41,764 nucleotides of DNA from NCBI GenBank assembly GCA_023142915.1, contig JAGLIO010000012.1:1-41764 (forward strand), in the 5' to 3' direction. The notes below the pieces were generated by a model that saw only the letters and a program-made list of their open reading frames with translations, did no database searches and had not been told where the DNA came from. Made by a program: the position numbers and the translations under genes. This document shows, piece after piece, positions 19,484 through 28,518 of this stretch (positions are counted from its first letter, which is position 1; each line of letters opens with the position of its first letter). Source of the stretch: Candidatus Parcubacteria bacterium (GTDB lineage: Bacteria > Patescibacteriota > Patescibacteriia > Patescibacteriales > UBA12075).

Positions 19484-20191
19484 ATGAAAGATCAAAAGCA
19501 AGAAAAAAATATTCCCAAACATCTCGCGATAATTATGGACGGCAATCGGCGCTGGGCAAGAGAAAGAAATTTGCCAACTTATGAGGGGCATTTGCGAGGT
19601 TATGAAAAATTAAGATTAATTCCTGAAACATTTTTTTCCTATGGAGTGGAAATTGTAACAGTATATGCGTTTTCTACTGAAAACTGGAATCGCGCGAGAG
19701 AAGAAGTGAATTATTTAATGAAACTGACTAAAAAAGCGCTTCAAGAAGATGTTGAATATTTTAATGAAAAAGAAATTAAAATTTTACTGTCAGGGCGTAT
19801 TGACGAATTGCCGGGAGATTTGCCCAATGTTTGCAAGGAAATTCTTGATTCTACAAAAAATAACAATAAAAGCATTTTAAATATATGCTTGAATTATGGT
19901 GGCAGAGCTGAAATTATTGATGCTATTAAAAAAATGATGAAGAAAAATGTTAAATTAGAGCAGATCCATGAAGGGCTAATTAAAAAATATTTATATCAAA
20001 GCGAATTGCGCGATCCGGATATTATTATCAGAACTTCCGGTGAAAATCGCTTGTCAGGATTTTTGTTGTGGGAATCAGCATACAGTGAATTATTATTTAT
20101 AAAAAAATATTGGCCGGATTTTGAAAAAAAAGACGTGGAATTTATTTTAAATGAATACGCTAACCGCAATCCGCGATTTGGAGGAAAATGA
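19484..20191 (+). CDS. uppS: Isoprenyl transferase (undecaprenyl diphosphate synthase family)
   Basis: PKHLAIIMDGNRRWARERNLP, VTVYAFSTENWNR, DPDIIIRTSGENRLSGFLLWESAYSEL. Confidence 0.93.
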   Translation: MKDQKQEKNIPKHLAIIMDGNRRWARERNLPTYEGHLRGYEKLRLIPETFFSYGVEIVTVYAFSTENWNRAREEVNYLMKLTKKALQEDVEYFNEKEIKILLSGRIDELPGDLPNVCKEILDSTKNNNKSILNICLNYGGRAEIIDAIKKMMKKNVKLEQIHEGLIKKYLYQSELRDPDIIIRTSGENRLSGFLLWESAYSELLFIKKYWPDFEKKDVEFILNEYANRNPRFGGK

Positions 20192-20230
20192 ATATAACTA
20201 ATATGTTTATTAAATTAATTATTAGCATTT

Positions 20231-23056
20231 ATGAATTTTTTGGATAAAATATTCGGTGATCCAAATGAAAAAGTGATAAAAAAATTAGAGCCGATTGTTG
20301 ATGAGATTAATTCCTTGGAAGAAGGGTTTAAAAAGATGAGTGATGAGGAATTAAAGAGCAAGACTCTTGATTTTAAGGATCAATTGAAAAAAAGCGAGAA
20401 CACAGATAAAACACTAGATGAATTATTGCCTGAGGCTTTCGCGGTTGTTAGAGAAACAAGCAGGCGCGTACTGGGAATGCGCCATTTTGACGCTCAATTA
20501 ATCGGCGGCATAATTTTGCATCAAGGCAAGATCGCGGAAATGAAAACAGGCGAAGGCAAGACTTTAACCGCGACCCTGTCGCTTTATTTAAACGCTTTAA
20601 CAGGCAAGGGAGCGCAGTTAATTACGGTAAATGATTATTTATCGCAAATTGGCGCCGGTTGGATGGCAAAAGTATATCACGCTCTTGGGCTTAGCATCGG
20701 CGTAATTATTCATGATTCCGCGCTTGTATATGATCCTGAATTTACTGATGAGTCGCAGTATGACGAAAGACTCAGGCATTTTCGCAAAACTGAACGCAAA
20801 AACGCTTATTCCTGCGATATTGTTTATGGCACAAATAATGAATTCGGATTTGATTATTTAAGAGATAACATGGCGCAAAATTTAAGCGATCAAGTACAAA
20901 GAGATTTGAATTATGTAATTGTTGATGAGATTGACTCAATTTTAATTGATGAAGCGCGCACGCCTTTGATTATTTCAGCGCCGGCCGAAGAATCAACAGA
21001 CAGGTATTATAAATTCGCGCAGTTGGTGGGAAGACTTAAAGAAAATGAAGATTATAATGTTGATGAAAAAATGAAAGCCGCTACTTTGACTGAAAACGGA
21101 ATTACGCGCATGGAAAAATTTTTAGGCGTAGACAATATTTATACAACCGGCGGCATTCGCGAAGTGCATCATATTGAGCAAGCCTTAAAAGCGCATACGC
21201 TTTTTAAAAAAGACAGGGATTATGTCGTGCAGGAGGGCGAGATAATAATCGTTGATGAGTTTACCGGACGCTTAATGCACGGCCGCCGTTATAGCGAGGG
21301 TTTGCATCAGGCGATTGAAGCTAAAGAGAACGTAAAAATTCAGCGAGAATCCCAGACATTGGCGACCATTACTTTTCAAAATTATTTTCGCATGTACAAG
21401 AAGCTGTCCGGTATGACCGGTACGGCCGCCACTGAAGCGGAAGAATTTTCAAAAATTTATAAACTGGATACGGTAATTATTCCAACGCATAAGCCCAACG
21501 TTCGCAAAGATGAAAATGATTTGATTTATCGCACGGAAGTTGGCAAGTATAAAGCCGTTATTGAAGACGTAAAAAAACGCTCAGAATCCGGGCAGCCGAT
21601 TTTAGTCGGAACGATTTCAATTCAAAAAAACGAGTTTTTGGTGTCTATGATGGAGCGCAAGGGGCTCAAGCCGAATGTTTTGAACGCTAAAAATCATGAA
21701 AAAGAGGCTCGTTTTATTGCCGAGGCAGGCAAGCCCGGAGCGATTACTCTTGCAACCAATATGGCCGGCAGGGGAGTTGATATTGTACTTGGTGGGGTGG
21801 AGCCCAAAAAGAATACACCTGAATACGCGGAATGGCAAAAGGAACATGAGAAAGTAATTCAAGCCGGGGGCTTGCATGTAATTGGCACGGAAAGACATGA
21901 GTCGCGCCGGATTGACAATCAGCTTAGGGGGCGCGCCGGACGGCAGGGAGACGCCGGATCTTCGCGGTTTTATGTTTCCATGGATGATGATTTAATGCGG
22001 ATATTCGGCGGCGACCGCATGAAAAATATTATGACGACTTTGAATGTTCCCGAGGATATGCCGATTGAGAATCGTTTGATTTCACGTTCCATTGAATCGG
22101 CTCAGCGCAAAGTTGAGGGAAATAATTTTGATATCAGGAAACATTTGGTTGAATATGATGATGTAATTAATAAGCATAGGGAAGCGATATATAGAAAAAG
22201 AAAACAGATATTACTGCTATCGGAATCAGAGGAATCTAAAAAGCCGCCAGATACTCAAAACAACAAAAAACAATATAATTCTCTTTCGGAAATTATTTTG
22301 GAAAATATAGAAAACGAAATTGAGCAAGTGGTTAGTTTTCATACTGCCGCCGAGCATATTAAGGATTGGAATTTAGATGAAATTACGCAGGTTGCGTCCA
22401 CTATTTTCCCAGTGGAGGAAAATTTAAAGCGCGATATTGGCAAATTTACAGAAGACAATGATAAACTTGATAAAGCCAAGGCGCGCACGGCAATAATTGA
22501 GCATTTGGTTGCAATAGCCGAAAGAAAATATAAGAAAATGGCTGATATGGCGAAAGAACTGGGAATTGAATGGAATAGATTGGAAAAATCGGTTTTAATT
22601 CGTTCAATTGATACGCTTTGGGTTGAGCACTTGGAAGCAATGTCAAGCGTTCGTCAGGGTATCGGCCTTAGGGGTTATGGACAGCGCGATCCGCTCGTAG
22701 AATACAAAAAAGAGGCTTATCGGCTTTTTAATGAACTTAATAATTTAATCAGCAAAGAAACAGTTTATTCCATATATAAAGTCGGCAACGCTCAGCAAGA
22801 AGCGGTTACCAGCCAATTTAACGCGCCCAGCCTTATGGATTTGGCAAAAAATTTCAGCGCTTCGGCTAAAATCGCCAATGGCAGTACTTCTTCTTTTTCC
22901 GGTTTTGGCGGTGGTAATAATAAAAATAATGGCAAGGCAAGCGTTTTTTCTGAACCGCAGGCAAAGGTCAGAGATGAGAGCGGAAAAAAAGTCGGCCGCA
23001 ACGACCCTTGCCCCTGCGGGAGCGGAAAGAAATATAAGAAATGCTGCGGGACATGA
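20231..23056 (+). CDS. secA: Preprotein translocase subunit SecA
   Basis: EMKTGEGKTLTATL, YGTNNEFGFDYLRDNM, VDEIDSILIDEARTPLIIS, NMAGRGVDIVLGG, GRAGRQGDAGSSRFY, SEC-C motif RNDPCPCGSGKKYKKCCG. Confidence 0.98.
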   Translation: MNFLDKIFGDPNEKVIKKLEPIVDEINSLEEGFKKMSDEELKSKTLDFKDQLKKSENTDKTLDELLPEAFAVVRETSRRVLGMRHFDAQLIGGIILHQGKIAEMKTGEGKTLTATLSLYLNALTGKGAQLITVNDYLSQIGAGWMAKVYHALGLSIGVIIHDSALVYDPEFTDESQYDERLRHFRKTERKNAYSCDIVYGTNNEFGFDYLRDNMAQNLSDQVQRDLNYVIVDEIDSILIDEARTPLIISAPAEESTDRYYKFAQLVGRLKENEDYNVDEKMKAATLTENGITRMEKFLGVDNIYTTGGIREVHHIEQALKAHTLFKKDRDYVVQEGEIIIVDEFTGRLMHGRRYSEGLHQAIEAKENVKIQRESQTLATITFQNYFRMYKKLSGMTGTAATEAEEFSKIYKLDTVIIPTHKPNVRKDENDLIYRTEVGKYKAVIEDVKKRSESGQPILVGTISIQKNEFLVSMMERKGLKPNVLNAKNHEKEARFIAEAGKPGAITLATNMAGRGVDIVLGGVEPKKNTPEYAEWQKEHEKVIQAGGLHVIGTERHESRRIDNQLRGRAGRQGDAGSSRFYVSMDDDLMRIFGGDRMKNIMTTLNVPEDMPIENRLISRSIESAQRKVEGNNFDIRKHLVEYDDVINKHREAIYRKRKQILLLSESEESKKPPDTQNNKKQYNSLSEIILENIENEIEQVVSFHTAAEHIKDWNLDEITQVASTIFPVEENLKRDIGKFTEDNDKLDKAKARTAIIEHLVAIAERKYKKMADMAKELGIEWNRLEKSVLIRSIDTLWVEHLEAMSSVRQGIGLRGYGQRDPLVEYKKEAYRLFNELNNLISKETVYSIYKVGNAQQEAVTSQFNAPSLMDLAKNFSASAKIANGSTSSFSGFGGGNNKNNGKASVFSEPQAKVRDESGKKVGRNDPCPCGSGKKYKKCCGT

Positions 23057-23085
23057 TTTTTCGTTTTACACGGCTTATAATAATA

Positions 23086-23114
23086 TTGACATAAGCAAAG
23101 AACCTTGCTATTAT
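23086..23114 (+). promoter_or_regulatory. Sigma70-type promoter for the 40-aa basic protein
   Basis: TTGACA (23086-23091), 17-bp spacer, TATTAT (23109-23114). Confidence 0.65.
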
Positions 23115-23162
23115 GCAATAGTGATATAAGCATTGTTTAATAATTACAAGTTATACCCTGAA

Positions 23163-23221
23163 GGGCATTTTATGCCCAAAGGGCAATAGCAGTAGTCGGG
23201 AATATTTAAATTCTTTGACTA
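23163..23221 (+). promoter_or_regulatory. Structured 5' leader with two stem-loops
   Basis: GGGCAT-TTT-ATGCCC (23163-23177) with alternative partners CCCTGAAGGG / GCCCAAAGGGC; TAGTC..GAAT-ATTTAA-ATTC..GACTA (23193-23221). Confidence 0.45.
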
Positions 23222-23249
23222 TAAGTTTTTACTCATAAAAATATTATAT

Positions 23250-23372
23250 ATGGCAAAAAGAAGTACTGGGGTTGGGAAGAAGAAAAAAACACATTCTCAT
23301 AAAACCGCGAAACGACTTGAAATCAAGCGAGTTATGCTTGAGGAAAAGGCTAATAAAAAAAAGCGTAAATAA
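23250..23372 (+). CDS. Small very basic protein, 40 aa
   Basis: MAKRSTGVGKKKKTHSHKTAKRLEIKRVMLEEKANKKKRK; own promoter and terminator; not in ORF track. Confidence 0.7.
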   Translation: MAKRSTGVGKKKKTHSHKTAKRLEIKRVMLEEKANKKKRK

Positions 23373-23377
23373 ATTCA

Positions 23378-23410
23378 CAAAACCCCGGGAACCCCGGGGT
23401 TTTGTTTTCT
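23378..23410 (+). terminator. Strong rho-independent terminator
   Basis: CAAAACCCCGGG-AAC-CCCGGGGTTTTG stem (12 bp counting inner GG/CC) then TTTTCTTTT. Confidence 0.85.
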
Positions 23411-23437
23411 TTTCCGCCGTTTAGGCGTTAAAACTGA

Positions 23438-24880
23438 TTATTTTGGAGGCGGCGGCACCATGCAATAAGACATTCCTTCGTTGCCGCTAGCGTCAATTGC
23501 GTAAATTATAGCGTCGCTATTCAGCATTATATGGGCGCTAATTGCGTCTGCTTTACCTTTAGTGCTTCCTATAGGTTTGGATTTCGGCGTTACTCCTTTG
23601 CTTTCAGTAATTTTTACCTTGTCGCCTGAAACAAACGGACCAAATGGATCTGCTCCGTTTTCGTCTGTCACCCAAATTTCAAGCATTTCATTATAGTTAT
23701 CTGTTGCTAGCAATTCATAGAATCCATCGTCGTTTATTCCGCCCTTACTGCCTGGCAGAGTTGTGCTGCCTGCCGGCGGGATTTTATTGCCGCGAGGATT
23801 AACAGTTTCAATGCAATTTAACTCAGGCGGAGTGGTGTCTGGCACGTAGATTGAAATTTTTTGGCGTCCAATCGGTTTTCCTTCTTCAGGGTAGCTGTTG
23901 GCGATAAATGTTACGATGCATTCCAAAGTTTTACCTTGAAGTTCCGGATCATCGTATACGGTAATTGTTTCAGTAAAGTCAACGGTATCTCCTCCCGTAA
24001 CACCATAATGAACAGCTGGTATAAGTTCCACTGAAAGACCTTCGTTGCAGTCGCCTTCCTTAATATTCCACCATACGTCAGTGGTTACTTCTTTAAGTCC
24101 GTTTAGGATTGCCTCGGCAATATTTGCGCCGTCCGAACTTAGTGGCTGGACAGAGCCTCCGGTAGCGGCAGCCAGACCGTCAAGTTCCGAATCAGTGCCT
24201 GTTGCCTTAAGACCGATTACAACGATATCCTGAGCTTGAAGTGTGGCAATAGTTGTAGTTGCATCATTAACATGTGGCTTGCCAACGCCTGGCAAGTGGA
24301 ATGTCGCGTCAGTAGCTACTACAAGGACACGCTGAACACCTGGCGTGATAGCCGGGTCGCGCCATCCGCAATCAGTCAAATCTTCAGGTCCTGTCGCGGC
24401 AACAATAGCGTCGTATTGTGCTTCCGACCAATCTCCGCCGCCGGCCGCGGTTAACGCGTTAACGCCGTTCATCCAGTCATTTTTATCAGGACTCATAGCG
24501 CTTAACAGATGATAAACATGATCACCGGGAGAGCCGTAAGGCGGTTCATAATCACGAAAACCGGCAACAGCGAATTGAGCGTCCGGACTTTTCGTTGTAA
24601 TAGCATCATAAATATCACTGGAGGTAGTACCCTGTAGATTGTCAATATCATCAAAAAACGAGCCGGTTTCATCTTCAAGCAGGCAAATATCAACAACAGG
24701 AGGAATTTCAGAAGTGGTTACCTGTTTTTCTATTATCATTGATTCGCCCGGATGAAGCTCGCCATCCGCTAAAGGCGGTTCAATTTGTCCGTTAGCTTGC
24801 GATATGCTAACAGCATTAGAGAAAACCATGCCCATACCGATAATAATTGCAAAGACAAGAAAAATTTTAAGTTTTTTCAT
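23438..24880 (-). CDS. Secreted VWA-domain protein
   Basis: Signal peptide MKKLKIFLVFAIIIGMGMVFSNA; MIDAS-like VVDICLLEDETGSFFDDI; VLVVATDATFH. Confidence 0.75.
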   Translation of the reverse strand: MKKLKIFLVFAIIIGMGMVFSNAVSISQANGQIEPPLADGELHPGESMIIEKQVTTSEIPPVVDICLLEDETGSFFDDIDNLQGTTSSDIYDAITTKSPDAQFAVAGFRDYEPPYGSPGDHVYHLLSAMSPDKNDWMNGVNALTAAGGGDWSEAQYDAIVAATGPEDLTDCGWRDPAITPGVQRVLVVATDATFHLPGVGKPHVNDATTTIATLQAQDIVVIGLKATGTDSELDGLAAATGGSVQPLSSDGANIAEAILNGLKEVTTDVWWNIKEGDCNEGLSVELIPAVHYGVTGGDTVDFTETITVYDDPELQGKTLECIVTFIANSYPEEGKPIGRQKISIYVPDTTPPELNCIETVNPRGNKIPPAGSTTLPGSKGGINDDGFYELLATDNYNEMLEIWVTDENGADPFGPFVSGDKVKITESKGVTPKSKPIGSTKGKADAISAHIMLNSDAIIYAIDASGNEGMSYCMVPPPPK

Positions 24881-25172
24881 ATTGTTGGTTTTTCAAAATC
24901 CCTCCCTTTAGTTTTTTTGCGCGTGTTTGTTAAATAGAGAACCTTGGAATAAGGCAAGGAAATTGGAAATTATTAATTATTAATTATTTAAGCTTCGACC
25001 TTTAGTCTTTTAAGCGCAATAATCAATATCGTTAAAGTTCCTGCCGGAGTTATATGCAATAAATTTAGAACTTAGCATAAAAATATTAAGGAAGTATTAA
25101 TTTGTAAAATAGTTGCTTTATTTTAATATTTGTGATATTTTTAGGATAAAGAAAAACTATGTATAATTTACC

Positions 25173-25193
25173 GGATGCAATATTTACGCATCC
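25173..25193 (+). promoter_or_regulatory. Stem-loop at the predicted 5' end of the helicase mRNA
   Basis: GGATGC-AATATTTAC-GCATCC, about 6 nt after TATAAT (25162-25167). Confidence 0.4.
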
Positions 25194-25215
25194 TTTATTT
25201 AATTAATAACGATTT

Positions 25216-26892
25216 ATGACAGCATTTAAAAAACTTGGCTTGAATTCTGAAATAATGAAGAGCCTTGACGATTTGGGATTTACAGAGCCTTCGCCTATTC
25301 AAGAGAAGACCATCCCGTTTATATTAAAATCAGAAAATGATTTAATCGCTTTAGCGCAAACAGGAACCGGAAAAACAGCGGCTTTTGGCTTGCCTATTTT
25401 GCAGAAAATAAAAGCGAACGAAAGAGTTTTGCAGGCAATAATTCTTTGCCCTACAAGGGAACTGTGTATTCAGATTTCCAGAGATATAACAAAATTAGCC
25501 AAATATTCAGAAGGGCTTGTTGTTACCGCGGTTTATGGAGGAGAAAAAATTGATTTTCAAATTAAAGCTTTAAAAAGGGGAACCAATATTGTTGTGGGTA
25601 CTCCGGGACGCGTTCATGATTTGATTAGAAGAAAAGTATTAAAGCTCCAAGCTATTAAGTGGCTGGTTTTGGATGAGGCTGACGAAATGCTGGATATGGG
25701 CTTTAAGGATGATTTGGATGCCATTTTAACGGAAACTCCAAAAACAAGGCAGACCTTGCTTTTTTCCGCGACAATCTCCAAAAGCGTTCGTTTAATTGCC
25801 AAACAATATATGACTGACGCGGAAGAGATAATCGCCGGAGAGCAGAATGTCGGAGCGGAAAAAGTAAGCCATGAATATTATATAGTCGGGGCAAGAGATC
25901 GCTTTGAGGCTTTAAAGCGAATTTTGGATTATTTGCCCGGAGTTTACGGCATTCTTTTTTGCCGGACAAGAAGAGAAACAGGCGAAGTATCCGATAAGCT
26001 AAAGCAGGTCGGCTATGACACGGACGCTTTACACGGCGAGATTTCGCAAATTATGCGGACAAAAATTATGGATAGATTCAAGCGCAAGCAGATTCATTTG
26101 CTGGTTGCCACAGATGTTGCCGCAAGAGGAATAGACGTGAGCGACCTAAGCCATGTTATAAATTACAGTCTTCCGGGACAAGATGAAGCCTATACGCACA
26201 GGAGCGGAAGAACCGGAAGGGCTCAAAAAAGCGGGGTTTCCATATCTATTTTAAATCCAAGAGATGCCGGAAGAATCAAAAGATTGGAAAGCATTATCGG
26301 CAAAAAATTTGAATATAAAAAAGTTCCTTCAGGAGAAGATATTTGCCAAAAACAGATTGATAATTTTTTTGCGGAAATAGAAAATACAAAAACAGAAGAG
26401 ATTGGCAATGAACGATATTTTCAGGAATTTTCTGAAAGGTTAAAAAAAACCAGCAAAGAGGATTTAATTAAATATTTCATTGCAAATAAATTCAGCCGCC
26501 TTGCAAGCGCTTGCAAAAACACTCGCGATTTAAACGCCAAAGGTAAAGCAGTAAACGCAAGAATGGGCAGCGAAGACGGAGTTGGATTGAAAATTAATTT
26601 TGGCAGAAAACACGGACTTGATATCAAAGGTGTTTTTGCCTTGATTAATTCAAATAGAAATTTAAAAGGCGTTGAAATCGGCAAAATAAATTTAATGCCG
26701 GAATATTCTGTTTTCTCGGTTGAGAAAAAGCGCGCGGATGAAGTAATAAAATATTTAAAAGGAACAAATTTCAGAGGTAAAAAAATTGATGTAAGCAAAA
26801 GCAATATGATTGCAAGCTACGCGGGAAAGAGAAGAGGCGGATCAGGCAGGGGATTTAGAAGAAAAAGAAAAGAACCAAGAAAAGTTCGTTAG
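25216..26892 (+). CDS. deaD: DEAD-box ATP-dependent RNA helicase with C-terminal DbpA-type RNA-binding domain
   Basis: AQTGTGKTAAFGLP, PTRELCIQ, VLDEADEMLDMGF, LLFSATI, HRSGRTGRA; C-terminal GLKINFGRKHGLDIKGVFALINS. Confidence 0.93.
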   Translation: MTAFKKLGLNSEIMKSLDDLGFTEPSPIQEKTIPFILKSENDLIALAQTGTGKTAAFGLPILQKIKANERVLQAIILCPTRELCIQISRDITKLAKYSEGLVVTAVYGGEKIDFQIKALKRGTNIVVGTPGRVHDLIRRKVLKLQAIKWLVLDEADEMLDMGFKDDLDAILTETPKTRQTLLFSATISKSVRLIAKQYMTDAEEIIAGEQNVGAEKVSHEYYIVGARDRFEALKRILDYLPGVYGILFCRTRRETGEVSDKLKQVGYDTDALHGEISQIMRTKIMDRFKRKQIHLLVATDVAARGIDVSDLSHVINYSLPGQDEAYTHRSGRTGRAQKSGVSISILNPRDAGRIKRLESIIGKKFEYKKVPSGEDICQKQIDNFFAEIENTKTEEIGNERYFQEFSERLKKTSKEDLIKYFIANKFSRLASACKNTRDLNAKGKAVNARMGSEDGVGLKINFGRKHGLDIKGVFALINSNRNLKGVEIGKINLMPEYSVFSVEKKRADEVIKYLKGTNFRGKKIDVSKSNMIASYAGKRRGGSGRGFRRKRKEPRKVR

Positions 26893-26903
26893 CATATATT
26901 TTT

Positions 26904-28481
26904 ATGGATTATCTTAAAATCGGCAAAGCTACTGAACTGCAAGGCAAAAATTATAAATTATACCGGGTTTTAGAAATTTTACCCGGTTTTTTGTCTTGGT
27001 CAACTCTTTTGTTATTACTGATTTTTTCTTATTTTTATCCTGTTGCCGTAGCTTTTTTTATTATCGCTTTTGATGTTTATTGGCTGCTTTTGGTTTTTTA
27101 TTTAGGCGTTCATTTGCTTTCGTCTTACGCGAAAGTTAAAAAAAATATTAAAATTGATTGGAAAAATAAATTATATTCCCTAGACAGGCGAATATTAAAA
27201 AGAACTGATTTTGCCAGCTGCAATAATATTGAAATGAAATTTAAATGGAATGAGATTATTCATTTAATTATTTTTCCGATTGCTTGTGAAAGTTTTGAAA
27301 TAATTGCGCAAAGCGTTAAGGCGATAACAGAAACAGGCTACCCAAAAGAAAATATGATATTGGTTTTGTCAGTAGAGGAGAGAGGCGGGAAAGAATTAAA
27401 AGCAAGAGCGGAGGCCGCGAAAAAAGAATTTGCCGGATTTTTTCGTAATTTTATCGTAACAACGCATCCGGACGGGTTAATAGGCGAATTAAAAGGAAAA
27501 GGAGCTAATCAATCTTGGGCGGCTAAAGTCGTTAAAAAAGATTTAATTGACAAAGAGGGTTTGGATTATGATAAAATTTTAGCAAGCGTTTTTGATATTG
27601 ATACTGTTGTTTATCCTGATTATTTTCATTGTTTAACTTACAAATTTTTAACAGTGGAAGATCCGTATCGCGCCAGTTATCAGCCCATACCTCTTTACCA
27701 TAATAATGTCTGGCAAGCTTCGTTTTTCGCGCGGGTAGCGGCTTCTTCCAATACTTTTTGGCAGATGATGCAGCAGATTCGCCAGGAAAAGCTTGCTACT
27801 TATTCTTCGCATTCAATGACTTGGCGCGCTTTAGTTGAGGCCGGATTTTGGGGAAAGACAATGGTGAGCGAGGATTCTCGCATTTTTTGGCATTGTTTTT
27901 GCCACTATAACGGCGATTACCGTGTTGAGCCTTTATATTATCCCGTATCAATGGATGTAACAATGGATGACACTGCCTGGCAGACCGCGAAAAATTTATA
28001 TAAGCAGCAAAGGCGCTGGGGCTGGGGCGTGGAAAATATCCCGTATTTATTTTTTAACGGGATTAAACTTTGGCCAAAATTTAAAAAGGGAAAGCTAATT
28101 AACCGAATTTTCGTGCAGATTTACGGGTTTCATTCTTGGGCGACAAACGCTTTAATTATCGGCGTTATCGGCTGGATGCCAATGCTTTTGGGCGGCAACA
28201 GATTTAATGCAACTGTTTTATCAACAAATTTGCCGGTTGTTACCAGGGTGCTGATGACCGTTGCCATGTTCGGATTGGTTTTATCAGCGATTCTCTCAAC
28301 TGTTTTATTGCCTAAAAAACCAAAAAAATACGGTTTTTTTAAATATATTGTTATGTTTTTGCAATGGCTCGTACTTCCTTTCAGCATAATCATTTTCGGG
28401 GCAATCCCGGGGCTTGACGCGCAGACCAGATTAATGTTTGGCAAATATTTGGGGTTTTTTGTTACGCCTAAATCAAGGTAG
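26904..28481 (+). CDS. Membrane glycosyltransferase family 2
   Basis: Multiple TMs, SVFDIDT (DxD-like), QQRRWGWGVENIPY (QxxRW). Confidence 0.82.
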   Translation: MDYLKIGKATELQGKNYKLYRVLEILPGFLSWSTLLLLLIFSYFYPVAVAFFIIAFDVYWLLLVFYLGVHLLSSYAKVKKNIKIDWKNKLYSLDRRILKRTDFASCNNIEMKFKWNEIIHLIIFPIACESFEIIAQSVKAITETGYPKENMILVLSVEERGGKELKARAEAAKKEFAGFFRNFIVTTHPDGLIGELKGKGANQSWAAKVVKKDLIDKEGLDYDKILASVFDIDTVVYPDYFHCLTYKFLTVEDPYRASYQPIPLYHNNVWQASFFARVAASSNTFWQMMQQIRQEKLATYSSHSMTWRALVEAGFWGKTMVSEDSRIFWHCFCHYNGDYRVEPLYYPVSMDVTMDDTAWQTAKNLYKQQRRWGWGVENIPYLFFNGIKLWPKFKKGKLINRIFVQIYGFHSWATNALIIGVIGWMPMLLGGNRFNATVLSTNLPVVTRVLMTVAMFGLVLSAILSTVLLPKKPKKYGFFKYIVMFLQWLVLPFSIIIFGAIPGLDAQTRLMFGKYLGFFVTPKSR

Positions 28482-28518
28482 GAACGCGCCGCGCCGCGTT
28501 CCTACGATTTTTTATTTT
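28478..28518 (+). terminator. Rho-independent terminator overlapping the GT2 stop codon
   Basis: GTAGGAACGCG-CCGCGC-CGCGTTCCTAC followed by GATTTTTTATTTTTT. Confidence 0.8.

Noticed and set aside
22792-23133. Minus 113-aa and plus 83-aa ORFs
   Set aside because: Out of frame with the secA C-terminus; the SEC-C motif fixes the true frame
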